From Sepioteuthis lessoniana (taxonomy: Eukaryota; Mollusca; Cephalopoda; Myopsida; Loliginidae), in contig OY757921.1 of NCBI GenBank assembly GCA_963585895.1, positions 57,112,937 to 57,176,936 on the forward strand: a stretch of 64,000 nucleotides of DNA, given 5' to 3'. Made by a program: the position numbers and the translations under genes. Below the pieces are notes generated by a model, which had not been told where the DNA came from, made no database searches, and saw only the letters and a list, made by a program, of their open reading frames with translations. Positions 23,028-32,973 of the stretch are shown one piece after another. Position 1 is the stretch's first letter, and every line of letters starts with the position of its first letter.

Positions 23028-23395
23028 TGTCACGTGGTATCCCACTGAGACGATAGAAATAAAATTACTACTATCCTCGTGTTTGAATTAACAGTAGCAA
23101 GCTGTCATAGAATGACCGTTAAGAACAGATGTTTGAACTCGGTGACCTCCCTTGGGTCGCCTGACACGGGAGGGAAAAAAGTAGAAGCCAAACGATTGGC
23201 TGGGACCCTAAAACGGAAGTGAGGACTCCTTCCCATCAGAGGAAATAGAAAAGAAAAAAGATAGTTGTTGGACAGGGTTCATGGCGGACGGAACCAAAAG
23301 CCAAGTACTCCGGGTAAAAGAAGACGAAAAGAATATCTCGGACATGAAGGAGACATTTTCTTCAAGCCAGTACTAAAAATAGCATAAAGTCTATT
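23028..23395 (-). mobile_element. Fragment of LTR family X, reversed
   Basis: It starts TGTCACGTGG and, read on the plus strand, follows the reverse complement of 53215 down to about 52780: CACTGAGA, then GTGTTTGAATTAACAG, AACAGATGTTTG and GATTGGC. The fragment is truncated where it meets the shortened LTR of element B. It marks the scar at which element A lost about 280 bp and element B lost the end of its LTR. Confidence 0.75.
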
Positions 23396-23407
23396 AGCCC
23401 ATAAAAG

Positions 23408-23580
23408 ATTACCAAGATGAATCGATAAGATGAATGATGATTAAAGACAGAGGGAGAACAAACATCTGCTGCTATGCTTGGTACATTCCTTTATTATTGA
23501 CCAAATCCCCCGGATGTAGTAGGGGCCGTAACCCCTGTGGCATCAGAGGTTATTTCTCTTTTGTTAGTTAGGATATTACA
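23408..23580 (-). repeat. Truncated 3' LTR of element B
   Basis: It matches the last about 173 bp (plus-strand order) of the 221-bp LTR at 27925, ending GATATTACA. The first about 45 bp are missing or scrambled beside the X fragment. Confidence 0.8.
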
Positions 23581-23813
23581 ATGCTCTCTCTTTTTTTTTT
23601 TTTTAAATAATGACAACAACAATAACAGTGGTGGTAATAATTATCTGGGGAGGGAGTTTATTCAGTCTCTGAAGTGATTGGGATGCTTGAACAGATGTCT
23701 CGGATCCTATGTCTGAAGATATGTCTGTTAGCCTGAATGAAAGAAAAGAAAATGATGATGATTCAGACTATTGTGTATGGGTATGTTTATTATTATTATT
23801 TTTTTTGTTGTTG

Positions 23814-24833
23814 TTAGTAGTCAAATATTTTGGGTGGCCGTTTTGTTCTGCTTGAACACCTGAGGTTCAGGGTTGTGTGTTGTGTTTGGTTGTCTTTGTA
23901 TTCTGGCGGTGTGTAGCTTTCATCTTTAGATGAGGGGTAATCTAGTAGGTTATGTGCAGGGTTTGTTGTTGGCTTAGGGATTTTTTTGAAGAAGCTGGAA
24001 TTTCTTGTAGTTTGGCTACCTTTGTGTGTGGCGGTGATCATGGATCCCTTTTTCTTTATAATAGTCATTGGGTTAGACTGGTAAGGTGTGAGAGCCTTTG
24101 AGGTGTTGTCGCTTTTTACAATGACTGTATCACCCACCCTGGGATGATTGGGTTTCACATACGCTTTTCTATCAGTGTATTGCTTTATTTTTTTCTTGGA
24201 TTCGGTGTCATGCTCCCTAATGCTGGAGTCTTCAGCAATGGGTGTGATCAGGTGTGACAGGCGGTTTTTTATGGTCCGGCCAAATAGGATTGTGGCTGGG
24301 GGTGCGCCAGTGGTGCAGTGTGGTGTTGTCCGGTAGTCCAGCAGGAATTTGAATAATTCCTGCTTCCAGCTTCGACCTTTATTTAAGGTAGCTTTAATAG
24401 CCTTTTTTACAGTGCGCATGAAGCGTTCTGTTTCCCCGTTGGCCTGGGGCCATAGGGGTGTTATTCTCCTATGTCTGAATCCAGTGATGGAGGCATAGGT
24501 TTTGAATTCGTGGCTGTTGAATAGTGGGCCATTGTCCGTTTTGAGGGAGACTGGCACGCCAAATTCGGCGAATATCTTGTCTAGGCGGGGTATGACTGAT
24601 GTTGTTGAGATGGAATCCAGGATGTCGACAAAAATATAGCCTGAGTATTCGTCTGTGACAACGAGGAGGTACTTTCCATTTTGGAGGTGTCCAAAGTCAG
24701 CATTGACTTCTGCCCATGGGGCTGCTGGTAGTGGGGACATTTACAGTGGCTCTCTTGCCCGTTTATGGGTACTGATCTGACAGGTGTGGCAGTTCTTGAT
24801 GTTTTCTTCCACTAGAGGCCGCATGTTTTTGAA
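23814..24833 (-). pseudogene. Element B integrase
   Basis: The minus frame at 24740-23814 (308 residues) holds the full catalytic core: DFGHLQNGKYLLVV (first Asp), TDNGPLFNSHEF (second Asp), and WPQANGETERFMR (Glu). The GPY/F-like tail has RVGDTVIVKSDN, then a basic end RSSRTKRPPK. All three catalytic residues of a DDE integrase are present. It is separated from the HH finger by the TGA at 24834-24836 (a Trp position in related elements), so the integrase is split. The enzyme would have inserted the element's cDNA. Confidence 0.85.
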
Positions 24834-25855
24834 TCAGACCTTTTCTCGGAGGAGAGCCATGGTTTTCACAATGCCTTGGTGTCCAGCATGTGCTATTTTG
24901 ACAGCTCTATTTTGTAGTGCTTCAGGCAGTACTATCCGGTGCCCTTTGAGGATAATGCTATCCTTGTATGCAAGTGATAGTTCGGCATGATTGGCGTGCA
25001 GAATGTGGAATGTTGCTTTGTTTATGCCATCCTCGACACCATGCCATTTGTTGGTAAGGATGGCTTGGATGACGGTGGTGAGTGTCTTGTCTTTTGCTGT
25101 TTCCATTGCAACTTCATTAATTGTCATTGCTTTAGGGGTTGAGGTTGAGAGGATGTAGTTTATATATTCCTCTGCAATTTTTTGTTCTCTGTTGCTTGGT
25201 GGTAGGTGCGTTGCATGGCGGCTGAGATAGTCAGCTTGGTTGTCATGGCCTGGTCTGTATACGACAGTCATGTTGTATGGTTGTGTTCTCAAAACCCAGC
25301 GTTTAATGCATGCTGATAGTTGGGAGTGGGTATTGTTAAAAATGGATGTTAGGGGTTTGTGGGCTGTAAAGACAGTGAATGGAGCTCCAAAGATATATAT
25401 GTGAAAGTGTTCACACGCCCATGTGATGGCGAGTGCTTCACATTCTGTTTGGTAGTATCTCTGTTCAACTGCGGATTGAGCACGACTTGCAAATTGTACT
25501 ATCCGTCAATTTTGTGACAGCACGGCAGAAATGCCTACCAGACTGGCATCCGTATGTATTTCAGTGTGTTTGTTCGGGTCAAAGTAGGCAAGTGAGCATG
25601 CTTTGCTCAGTGCCTCCTTAATGTTTTTTAGACATTCAGTGTGGTGTTCAGTCCAGGACCACTGTGTGTTTTTTTTTTTGTTAGTTGACGTAGTTCATGG
25701 GTGAGGGTTGCATAGTTTGGAATGAATTCTGCCCCACAGAAGTTAGTCATCCTCAACAAGCTTCTGACTTCTGATGCGTTTTTAGGGTCAGGTAATCCAA
25801 GGATTGCTTTTATATTGAGGTTGCTTGGGCTGATGCCTTCATTACCAAAGGTGTG
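24834..25855 (-). pseudogene. Element B RNase H and integrase zinc finger
   Basis: The minus frame continues from RT (GNEGISPSNLN, then SLLGMTNFCGAEF) to RNase H, meets TGA at 25506-25508, and resumes in the 152-residue frame 25292-24834. That frame carries RPGHDNQADYLSRH and AHAGHQGIVKTMALLREKV, the HH part of the integrase finger. It closes with TGA at 24834-24836. Both TGAs coincide with those in A. A third break (EFL then TGA, 25856-25858) is unique to B. Confidence 0.8.
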
Positions 25856-27160
25856 TCAAAGGAATTCCAATGACCTCTTGTTGTACTCATATTTGCTGCT
25901 ATTTAGGGTGAGTCCTTTTTCACGAAGTCGTCTGAATATCGCATGGAGGTTTTGGTCGTGGTCTTGCTGTTCTGATCCAAAGCAAAGGATGTCGTCACTG
26001 ATGTTGATGGCTCCCCTGATCCCTGTAAGTGCTTGACTAATTTCTTCCTGGAATATCTTACTTGCGGAGTTGAAACCAAAAAAAAGTCTTTTATATCTGT
26101 ACAGGCGCAGGTGTGTTGCAAAGGTGTTTATATATCGGGATTCTTCAGCTAGTTCCAATTGGTTGTAGCCTTGGTTAAGATCCAATTTGCTGAAAACATT
26201 AGCTCCTGATAGAATAGTTTTCAGTTCATTGAGTGTGGGGGTTGGGTGTTGTTTCCTTTTGATAGCTTTCTTTGCCGTCCTCATCTTGATGCAAATCCTG
26301 ATTTTATTTTGACCCTTTTTGGGTACTACAATAATAGGAGATACCCATGGGGTTAGTCCGTCTACCTTTTCAATCACTCCCAGTTTCTCATCTTTGGCTA
26401 TTAACTCTTCTATATCCTTCCTTACATGAAAGGGGACCCTGCGGTATCTCTGCGCGATGGGTGGTATGTTTTCATCTATGTGTAGGTGAACTTTTTTCTC
26501 TTTGAGTTTACCCAGACCATTGAACAGGTCTGCGTAGTCCTCTAGAAGTTTAAGAGTGGTGAGTGGGGTCTGTGCATCAGAGTTACTGATGTGGTTGACT
26601 GAATGAGTGTTTGCTGACAGTAGTTTGAGCCTTTTACATGTTTCCCAGCCAATAATGGATTTTTCTGGGTTCTTTATAACATGTATGTCCACTTGGCAGG
26701 AGATGCCTCTAAACTTTAGAAGTGTGCTGAATTGACCTAGGACTTGGGTGGCTTCCTTGACACCAAATCCAAATATTACGGTTTTTGTGGGTCGGAGGAG
26801 GGGCGTTGGTCTTAGGGATTTGTAATCTGCCTCAGACAAAATGTTTATGGTGGCGCCAGAGTCAGCTAACACATTGAAAATTTGATGGCCATCACCAAAA
26901 GATAGGTCAAAGTAAGGAAGGTTTTTCACTTTACCTGTATGGAATACATATTCCGTGTCACTGCCGCTGTTTGAGTCTCGTTGATGGTCCTCAATGTAAT
27001 TTACCAGTCGTCGACTGGTTTGAGCTTGTGGGCGTGGGGGGCGGTTTGTTCTTCGCTGTCTGTCCTCGTCATTTAGTTTTCCGAAACAAAGGTAAAATGT
27101 GTCCATCTCCGGCAATAGGCACACTGGTTCTGGAATGCAAGGCAGGATGTCAGTCCCCAT
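25856..27160 (-). CDS. Element B protease and reverse transcriptase
   Basis: This is a 434-codon open frame. An aspartic protease motif, VLADSGATINILS, lies near residue 100. The RT follows, with RRVPFHVRKDIEELI, LTPWVSPIIVVPKKG, FSKLDLNQGYNQLEL and INISDDILCFG (the catalytic DD is retained). It overlaps the end of gag (27073-27160) one base back, consistent with a -1 frameshift to express pol, although I see no canonical slippery heptamer that I would vouch for. It ends prematurely at a TGA within the RT thumb. The first Met shown is not needed if pol is made by frameshifting. Confidence 0.8.
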   Translation of the reverse strand: MGTDILPCIPEPVCLLPEMDTFYLCFGKLNDEDRQRRTNRPPRPQAQTSRRLVNYIEDHQRDSNSGSDTEYVFHTGKVKNLPYFDLSFGDGHQIFNVLADSGATINILSEADYKSLRPTPLLRPTKTVIFGFGVKEATQVLGQFSTLLKFRGISCQVDIHVIKNPEKSIIGWETCKRLKLLSANTHSVNHISNSDAQTPLTTLKLLEDYADLFNGLGKLKEKKVHLHIDENIPPIAQRYRRVPFHVRKDIEELIAKDEKLGVIEKVDGLTPWVSPIIVVPKKGQNKIRICIKMRTAKKAIKRKQHPTPTLNELKTILSGANVFSKLDLNQGYNQLELAEESRYINTFATHLRLYRYKRLFFGFNSASKIFQEEISQALTGIRGAINISDDILCFGSEQQDHDQNLHAIFRRLREKGLTLNSSKYEYNKRSLEFL

Positions 27161-27831
27161 TCATGTGGGTATTTCCCATTGCAATTTCTACACCGGTTTT
27201 GCTGGGGGCATTTGCGTGGCCATTGTTGTTCATGCGTGACTTTGTTGGCTACTGCATTAATGGATGTGGTAGGTTTTGTAGTAGAGTTGGCGTCTTCTAA
27301 GCACATCTGTTCCATTTGTTTTGATATGGTTTCTGTCATTTTGGCATAGCTTATTAGATCGCCTAGGAGCATGTTTGGGTTCATCAGTCCTTTTTGGCAA
27401 ACTTTTTCTGATAAACAGCCCGTTATTAGCTGGGATTTTATTTCTGCATTTCTGTCTGTGAAACAGCACATAGCTGCTGCCTGTTTTAATTCCCAATGAA
27501 AGTCCTCTATGTTTGGGGTGTTTTTTTTTTTGAATATAAATCGGTTATACTCGGTGTTGTTTTCTGGGTTGAAGTGGTTTTGCACAGCCAGGACGAGCTT
27601 ATCGAAGTGTGTTTCGTTTTTCTCTGGTGTGGTTTGTTCAGATGGTAGTTCGTCAATAAGATCATTTACTTCTTCTCCAACAAAAGTTAAAAGTATACCT
27701 TTTTTCCGTTTATCGTCTTCTATGTTGTATGCAGTGAAGTAATTTCTCAGTCTGTTGACATATTTTGTCCATTTTGACGCTTTGTGCTGTGATTTGTAGT
27801 TAAATTTTGGGTAATGTAGGAGAGCAGCCAT
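27073..27831 (-). CDS. Element B Gag with zinc finger
   Basis: The likely start is the ATG at 27831 (MAALLHYPKFNY); the frame is open upstream into the primer site without an ATG. The 250-residue protein has a Ty3-type capsid-like N-terminal part (KWTKYVNRLRNYFTAYNIED, then LTFVGEEVNDLIDEL). It ends in a Cys/His array CRNCNGKYPH...CAYCRRWTHF, the usual nucleocapsid finger of this family. Gag packages the element RNA. The copy in A (29103-28335) is frame-shifted. Confidence 0.85.
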   Translation of the reverse strand: MAALLHYPKFNYKSQHKASKWTKYVNRLRNYFTAYNIEDDKRKKGILLTFVGEEVNDLIDELPSEQTTPEKNETHFDKLVLAVQNHFNPENNTEYNRFIFKKKNTPNIEDFHWELKQAAAMCCFTDRNAEIKSQLITGCLSEKVCQKGLMNPNMLLGDLISYAKMTETISKQMEQMCLEDANSTTKPTTSINAVANKVTHEQQWPRKCPQQNRCRNCNGKYPHEWGLTSCLAFQNQCAYCRRWTHFTFVSEN

Positions 27832-27924
27832 GTTGTTTACTTTTTTTTTTCGGCACGTGGGCAGGTTTGTTCTTTTCTTTTTTTTTATGTTTTTGTGAGT
27901 AAACGACTCTTTCTTCGTTGCCAA

Positions 27925-28145
27925 TGTAAAGTCTTTATATCTGAGGTAATGGATACTTGCTAGGTATGGACTATTACCAAGATGAATCGATAAGATGAAT
28001 GATGATTAAAGACAGAGGGAGAACAAACATCTGCTGCTATGCCTGGTACAGTCCTTTATTATTGACCAAATCCCCCGGATGTAGTAGGGGCTGTAACCCC
28101 TGTGGCATCAGAGGTTATTTCCCTTTTGTTAGTTAGGATATTACA
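27925..28145 (-). repeat. 5' LTR of element B
   Basis: 221 bp, TGTAAAG...GATATTACA. The sequence just inside it (minus strand) is TTGGCAACGAAGAAAG, so a primer site beginning TGGCAACGAAG is likely one base after the LTR. In A it is TGGCGAAGAAG. Confidence 0.85.
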
Positions 28146-29103
28146 ATGGCCATCACCAAAAGATAAGTCGAAGTAAGGAAGGTTTTTTTACTTTACCTGT
28201 ATGGAATACATATTCCGTGTCACTGCTGTTGTTTGAGTCTTGTTGATGGCCCTCAATGCAATTTACCAGTCATCAACTGGTATGAGCTTGTGGGTGGGGG
28301 GGTCGGTTTGTTCTTCGCCGTCTGTCCTCGTCATTTAGTTTTCTGAAACAGAGGTAAAATGTCCCCATCTCTTGCAACAGGCACACTGGTTCTGGAATGT
28401 AGGACAGGATGTCGGTCCCTGTTCATGTGGGTATTTCCCATTGTAATTTCTGCACCGGTTTTGTTGGGGGCGTTTGCGTGGCCATTGTTGTTTATGCACG
28501 ACTTCCTTGGCTACTGCATTAATGGATGTGGTAGGTTTTGTAGTGGAGTTGGCGTCTTCTAAGCGCATCTGTTCCAGATGTTTGGATATGGTTTCCGTCG
28601 TTTTGGCGTAGTTTATTAGATCGCCTTGGAGCATGTTTGGGTTCATCAGTCCTTTTTGGCAAACTTTTTCTGATAAACAGCCTGTTATTAGCTGGGATTT
28701 TATTTGTGCATTTTTATCTGTGAAGTGGCACATAGCTGCTGCCTGTTTTAATTCCCGATAAAAGTCCTCTATGTTTGGGGTGTTTTTTTTTTGTTTTTTT
28801 TTTAATATAAATCGGTTATACTCGGTGTTGTTTTCTGGGTTGAAGTGGTTTTGCACAGCCAGGATGAGCTTATCAAAGTGTGTTTTGTTTTTCTCTGGTG
28901 TGGTTTTTTTCAGACGGTAGTTCGTCAATAAGATCATTTACTTCTTCTCCAACAAAAGTTAAAAGCATAGCCTTTTGCCGTTTATTGTCCTCTATGTTGT
29001 ACACAGTGAAATAATTTCTCAGTCTGTTGACATATTTTGTCCATTTTGATGCTTTGTTTTCTGATTCGTAGTCAAATTGTGGGTAATGTGGTAAGGCGGT
29101 CAT
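28146..29103 (-). pseudogene. Element A Gag, frame-shifted
   Basis: ATG at 29103 (MTALPHYPQFDYE), then the same capsid region as B (KWTKYVNRLRNYFTVYNIED). The reading frame breaks near 28905, where a T-run is longer than in B, and continues from 28937 to 28335. The second part includes LITGCLSEKVCQKG and the finger CRNYNGKYPH...CACCKRWGHF, where the second finger Cys has become Tyr. It runs on into the start of the protease region before the junction with element B at 28146. Confidence 0.8.
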
Positions 29104-29194
29104 GTTAATTTTTTTTTTTTTCGGCACGTGGGCAGGTTTGTTCTTTTCTTTTTTTATGTTTTTGGTGAGTAAACGACTCTTTCTTCTTCGCCAA

Positions 29195-29412
29195 TGTAAA
29201 GTCTTTATGTCTGAGGTAATGGATACTTGCTTGGTATGGACTATTACCAAGATGAATCAATAACATGGATGATGATTAAAGACAGAGGGAAAACGAACAT
29301 CTGCTGCTATGCCTGGTATATTCCTTTATTGACCAAATCCCCCGGATGTAGTAGGGGCTGTAACCCCTGTGGCATCAGAGGTTATTTCCCTTTTGTTAGT
29401 TAAGATATTACA
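29195..29412 (-). repeat. 5' LTR of element A
   Basis: 218 bp, near-identical to 19021-19238, and followed at once by the GCTGC target duplication (29413-29417). Confidence 0.9.
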
Positions 29413-29417
29413 GCTGC

Positions 29418-30170
29418 CTGTGCTGATTCTGGTTGCTGTAATAAGTCTTTCTTTGCTCTTTTTTTATTTAGTCTTTGAGTTCTCATATGGATGCATCCAA
29501 ACTATTTTTAATGTTAATGAGTCCTCTTCGTCCTTCATTTCTAGATACATAAAGTCTGTCTATGTCATCTTTTGGATGTATTGTCATTAGTTTTCTTGCT
29601 CTTGGGTCCATTTGTTGAAGTTCTTTCCCCATCCATTTCCAGAATGGTACGGACTATAATTACAAAGAGGGACAGGTTGTTTTTTTTTCATTTTATGAGA
29701 TTTCTGCAATAGAGCTTGGTTTTGAAAATTTTTTTCACTCACCTGAGATACTCTTTTTTCAATTTTTTTCTTTCATCTCCACTTGTTTGATGGTGACTGC
29801 TTCCAATATTCCTATGTAGTTGTTAGTTTCCTTTTCTCTGAGCATTCTGATTCTTTCTTGATTTGGTAGTTCTATTCCTTCCAGTGTCTTTTTCTACTTC
29901 TCATTATCAACTTGGCACATTTTTCTATGCCAAATTCCATCCCTCAAACATCACTGTATATTCTTATTGCTTTTATTAGAGTCTCCAGTTCTTTTTCATT
30001 TTTGGCAAACAGCTCGATGTTCTCCATGTACATTAGGTGGTTAATCTTGCGATTTAGTAATTCTGTATCTCCCTGTGCATTTTCTAAGTATGTAACCGAG
30101 TGTCATCATCATTATTACAAATAGTAATGATGATAATTCAAAAAACTGCAATGGGACATTGAAAATCTAG
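29418..30170 (-). pseudogene. LINE ORF2 reverse-transcriptase part (segment 3)
   Basis: The minus-strand frames read pieces of a LINE RT and its linker: YMENIELFAKNEKELETL (the YxDD catalytic motif is replaced by ME-N in the reading I made), ECAMLIM-like residues, and VRYSGPF near 29650. Many stops and frame changes are present. This is the 5' side of the element whose 3' side is at 17170-17856. It fades out near 30170, so the copy is 5'-truncated. Confidence 0.65.
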
Positions 30171-32973
30171 TTATTAAAATCATTTACAAATAAATTACAT
30201 TTCAGCATTAAATAACCTATAAGTAGTTGATGTGCCATTAAACAAATGAACCTAAACAAATAAACCTACTTAAAGCCATATGTCCTACTCTAGGTTTTTA
30301 TTACGGAATTATAGATTTTAAAATATTTGAGGTTTAAATAAACCAATTATAAATCTTACTGTTGTTCAAACAAATGAAATAAATGTGTTTAAGGAGACTG
30401 GTGGTCATAACAAAAACTTTCAATCATATTCATTAAATACAAGGCAAAATCCAATTTTTATGATCCCATTCAAAAAGCAGCTTCTTAGTTTTTTTGACTG
30501 AGAGCAAAATGTAATAGCTGTTCTTATTAGTTTACTAAAACATAAGATTAAGGTATTCATAATGTATTGAAATCCCTACATTAACTCGGTTGGTTTTGTG
30601 GCATGTTGACACTTGTTGGATTATTTAATGCTGAACTAACTTTTCTTTCAAACAATTATATGGGTTTAATCATCATCATCATCATCAACTACTACAACTA
30701 ATTATTATCATTATTTGTAAATAATTATAGCTTTAAGTAACTATTCTTAATATTAATAATTTGTACACAGTAATATGGTTTCAAATATCCCTATCTAGTG
30801 CAAGTAATTATCTGATTTTAAGTAACTATACTAATTTGATAATAATAATCATTTGTTTGTACATATTTCTGTGGTTTTAAGTATTCTTGTATAATAATTT
30901 TCAAATAGGTCTATTTTATCATTGATGAGAGCCTAACAGGTACTAACACTCTAAGTCAAAGTAGATCTGGGAGTAATGGCAATGGATTGACTCCACACTC
31001 AACAGAATATCAGAACTGGAGTCTCACCACCAGATGTGGTTTAACGACATACCCATGTCACTAAAGACATATATTAAAGTAAGAACAGATACTACTTTTG
31101 GATCTTAGCCCCCCCACCAAAAAAACAAAAAACAAAACTAAACCAAGAATAGGTTTATCCACTTCTCCCTCAGGGTGTAATGTAATTTAGTGTGGAGCTT
31201 TCACAAGTACTTATGAATAGAGTAAAAAATTGACAGTTTCTTTTGGAAATTTCAAGGTATTTGGGACTGGATTTGAACTTACTCCTTTGGTTGGAAGTGA
31301 GGTACTGCCTGATGAAGTTGGTGATGACATTTACAGTAATGACATCATCAAAAGAAACATTTGCATTTTCATTTGAAAGAATAGTAAATGTTAGAAACAG
31401 TTTTTTTCATTTCTTGTTCTGTAATAAAATACTCTCTTCTCATCTTTCTGTGTGTGGGCGACTATGATTCTTCACAGCTTCCTTTTTGTGTTTTTGTTTT
31501 CATAAAATGCACTATACAGTAAGAAATTAAATATCATTTTATAGCCAAATGGTTATGGAAATGATTTCTTTGTTGATTTATTCTTTTGAATCTAATCTTA
31601 TTTATTTATTGAAATATTTTTTTAAAAAAGCACAAAAAAACAAAAAGAAAGAAATTCTATTTAATCATTTAAGGAAAAACCTTGTAATACTGAAAATTTG
31701 GATGTAGAAAAAAAGAAAACAAAAACATAATTTTCATTGACTTACTTTTCTCCGGTAAATTTCTAGAATCATCCTAAGTGAACTTTTTTTCCCAAATAAA
31801 TTGTAGCGAGAGCAGACCGCTTTTAAAGTAGTAAATAATAGAAGTTGCATAGCAACCAGCAACTGATGTTGAAGAGCGATCAAAAGAGAAGTAACTCGAG
31901 TAGGTTATTTTTTTTTTTTCGGTAAAATTGACTATCATCGAACTGAATTGCAAATTGAAAGGTGCATGATAACAATCAACTTTTATTGTTGTCCTTTACA
32001 TGAGAAATAAAGAAATAACGATATAAAAAAATGTAAAAAATGTTCGTTTTTAATGTCTTAAAGATGATGATATCCCAATTTAATTCGTGAAACATTCGAT
32101 GCGGGCTAAATAAATAAATAAATAAAAGAAAAAAGAAAGCGAAGCAATACAGTTTTGATGTAAATGCAAGAAAAAAATTAATTTTATTCACTCAAAAATT
32201 ATATTCACTGAAAAATCTTAGTTTTTGTTTTGTCGGAGTGAAGTGGGTGAAAATGGACGGATAAGAAATGTAAAGAAAAGAATCTAATGATCGACTTTGC
32301 CGTTTTAAAACGAATAACGATATCAAATCTTATTTTATCTATTTCAAATTGTAAAATCCGAAGAAGACATTTACAATATTTTAGGCACTTGGAGTTTTTA
32401 ATTTAGTTATTTTGTAAAAATAAATAAACAATAAAATATAAAATAAAACTTAAAAAGAGTAGAATAAATAAATAAATAAGAATATTGATAATAAAATAAA
32501 TCCAGTACTTTTCAAAAATTTCTTTCCTTCTGAACCCTAAAACAAAATCGAAATAAATACATTACTGTACCTCTGAAAATGAAGATTTAAAAACATCCAT
32601 TTTTATCTGAATCTCATGAAATGAGAAATTACTCGCGTTTTCTTTAGTTTACTCATCTTGGTTGTTTATTATTTTATTTAAGTTTCGTCGGTGTAGGTTA
32701 TAGGCTTTGGCGCCTTTGGACTACGACTATAACAACAATCAAGATTAGGACACTAGTCCGAGTATATCAGTGAATAATATCATCAACTTTTGGTAGTTTA
32801 TCTAGAAAAGCTTTACTTATTCAGGAGCAAAGACCTATTTTTAAGAGAAATTCATATTTTTTAATCAGCTGTTTATTAATTTATTGATTTCTTTCGGGTC
32901 AGATTTAGAGAGTTCTTAAATAAGGGAAATAACTTTTTACAAGTGAATTATTTTTGTATCAAAAAACAAAAAC
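30171..32973. other. Noncoding; repeat scraps and possible promoter region
   Basis: It contains a copy of the GGCAT...ATGCC hairpin motif (30200-30260), a CAT trinucleotide run (30668-30686) and a weak plus-orientation scrap of reversed repeat Z (30930-31080). An RFX/X-box-like palindrome lies at 31844-31856. TAAA tetranucleotide runs are at 32105-32125 and 32465-32480. The ORFs at 31243 and 31976 have no support. The last about 1 kb precedes a possible first exon. Confidence 0.5.
31844..31856. promoter_or_regulatory. X-box-like palindrome GTTGCATAGCAAC
   Basis: It is a 13-bp inverted repeat (GTTGC, three bases, GCAAC) resembling RFX binding sites (GTTGCCATGGCAAC). It lies 1.1 kb upstream of the possible first exon at 32974. 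The match is suggestive only. Confidence 0.3.

Larger units (their letters stand above)
23408..28145 (-). mobile_element. Ty3-type LTR retrotransposon B, nested in A
   Basis: Minus-strand order: 5' LTR (27925-28145), gag (27831-27073), protease and RT (to 25856), RNase H, integrase (to 23814), and a 3' LTR truncated to 23408-23580. It belongs to the same family as A (near-identical over the pol genes). It lies in A's protease region: its right LTR directly abuts A sequence resuming at 28146. The left edge was later damaged together with the X fragment, so no target duplication can be read. Its coding sequence is better preserved than that of A. Confidence 0.8.
19021..29412 (-). mobile_element. 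Ty3-type LTR retrotransposon A, split by nested insertions
   Basis: It is bounded by two 218-bp LTRs (19021-19238 and 29195-29412) that start TGTAAAG and end ATATTACA on the plus strand. A perfect 5-bp target duplication GCTGC lies at 19016-19020 and 29413-29417. The coding strand is minus: the 5' LTR is at the right, then gag (29103-28335), protease, RT, RNase H and integrase (to 20266). Foreign inserts inside it are Y (19288-20099), an X fragment (23028 to about 23395) and sister element B (to 28145). About 280 bp of its own protease region is missing at the B junction. Confidence 0.85.
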
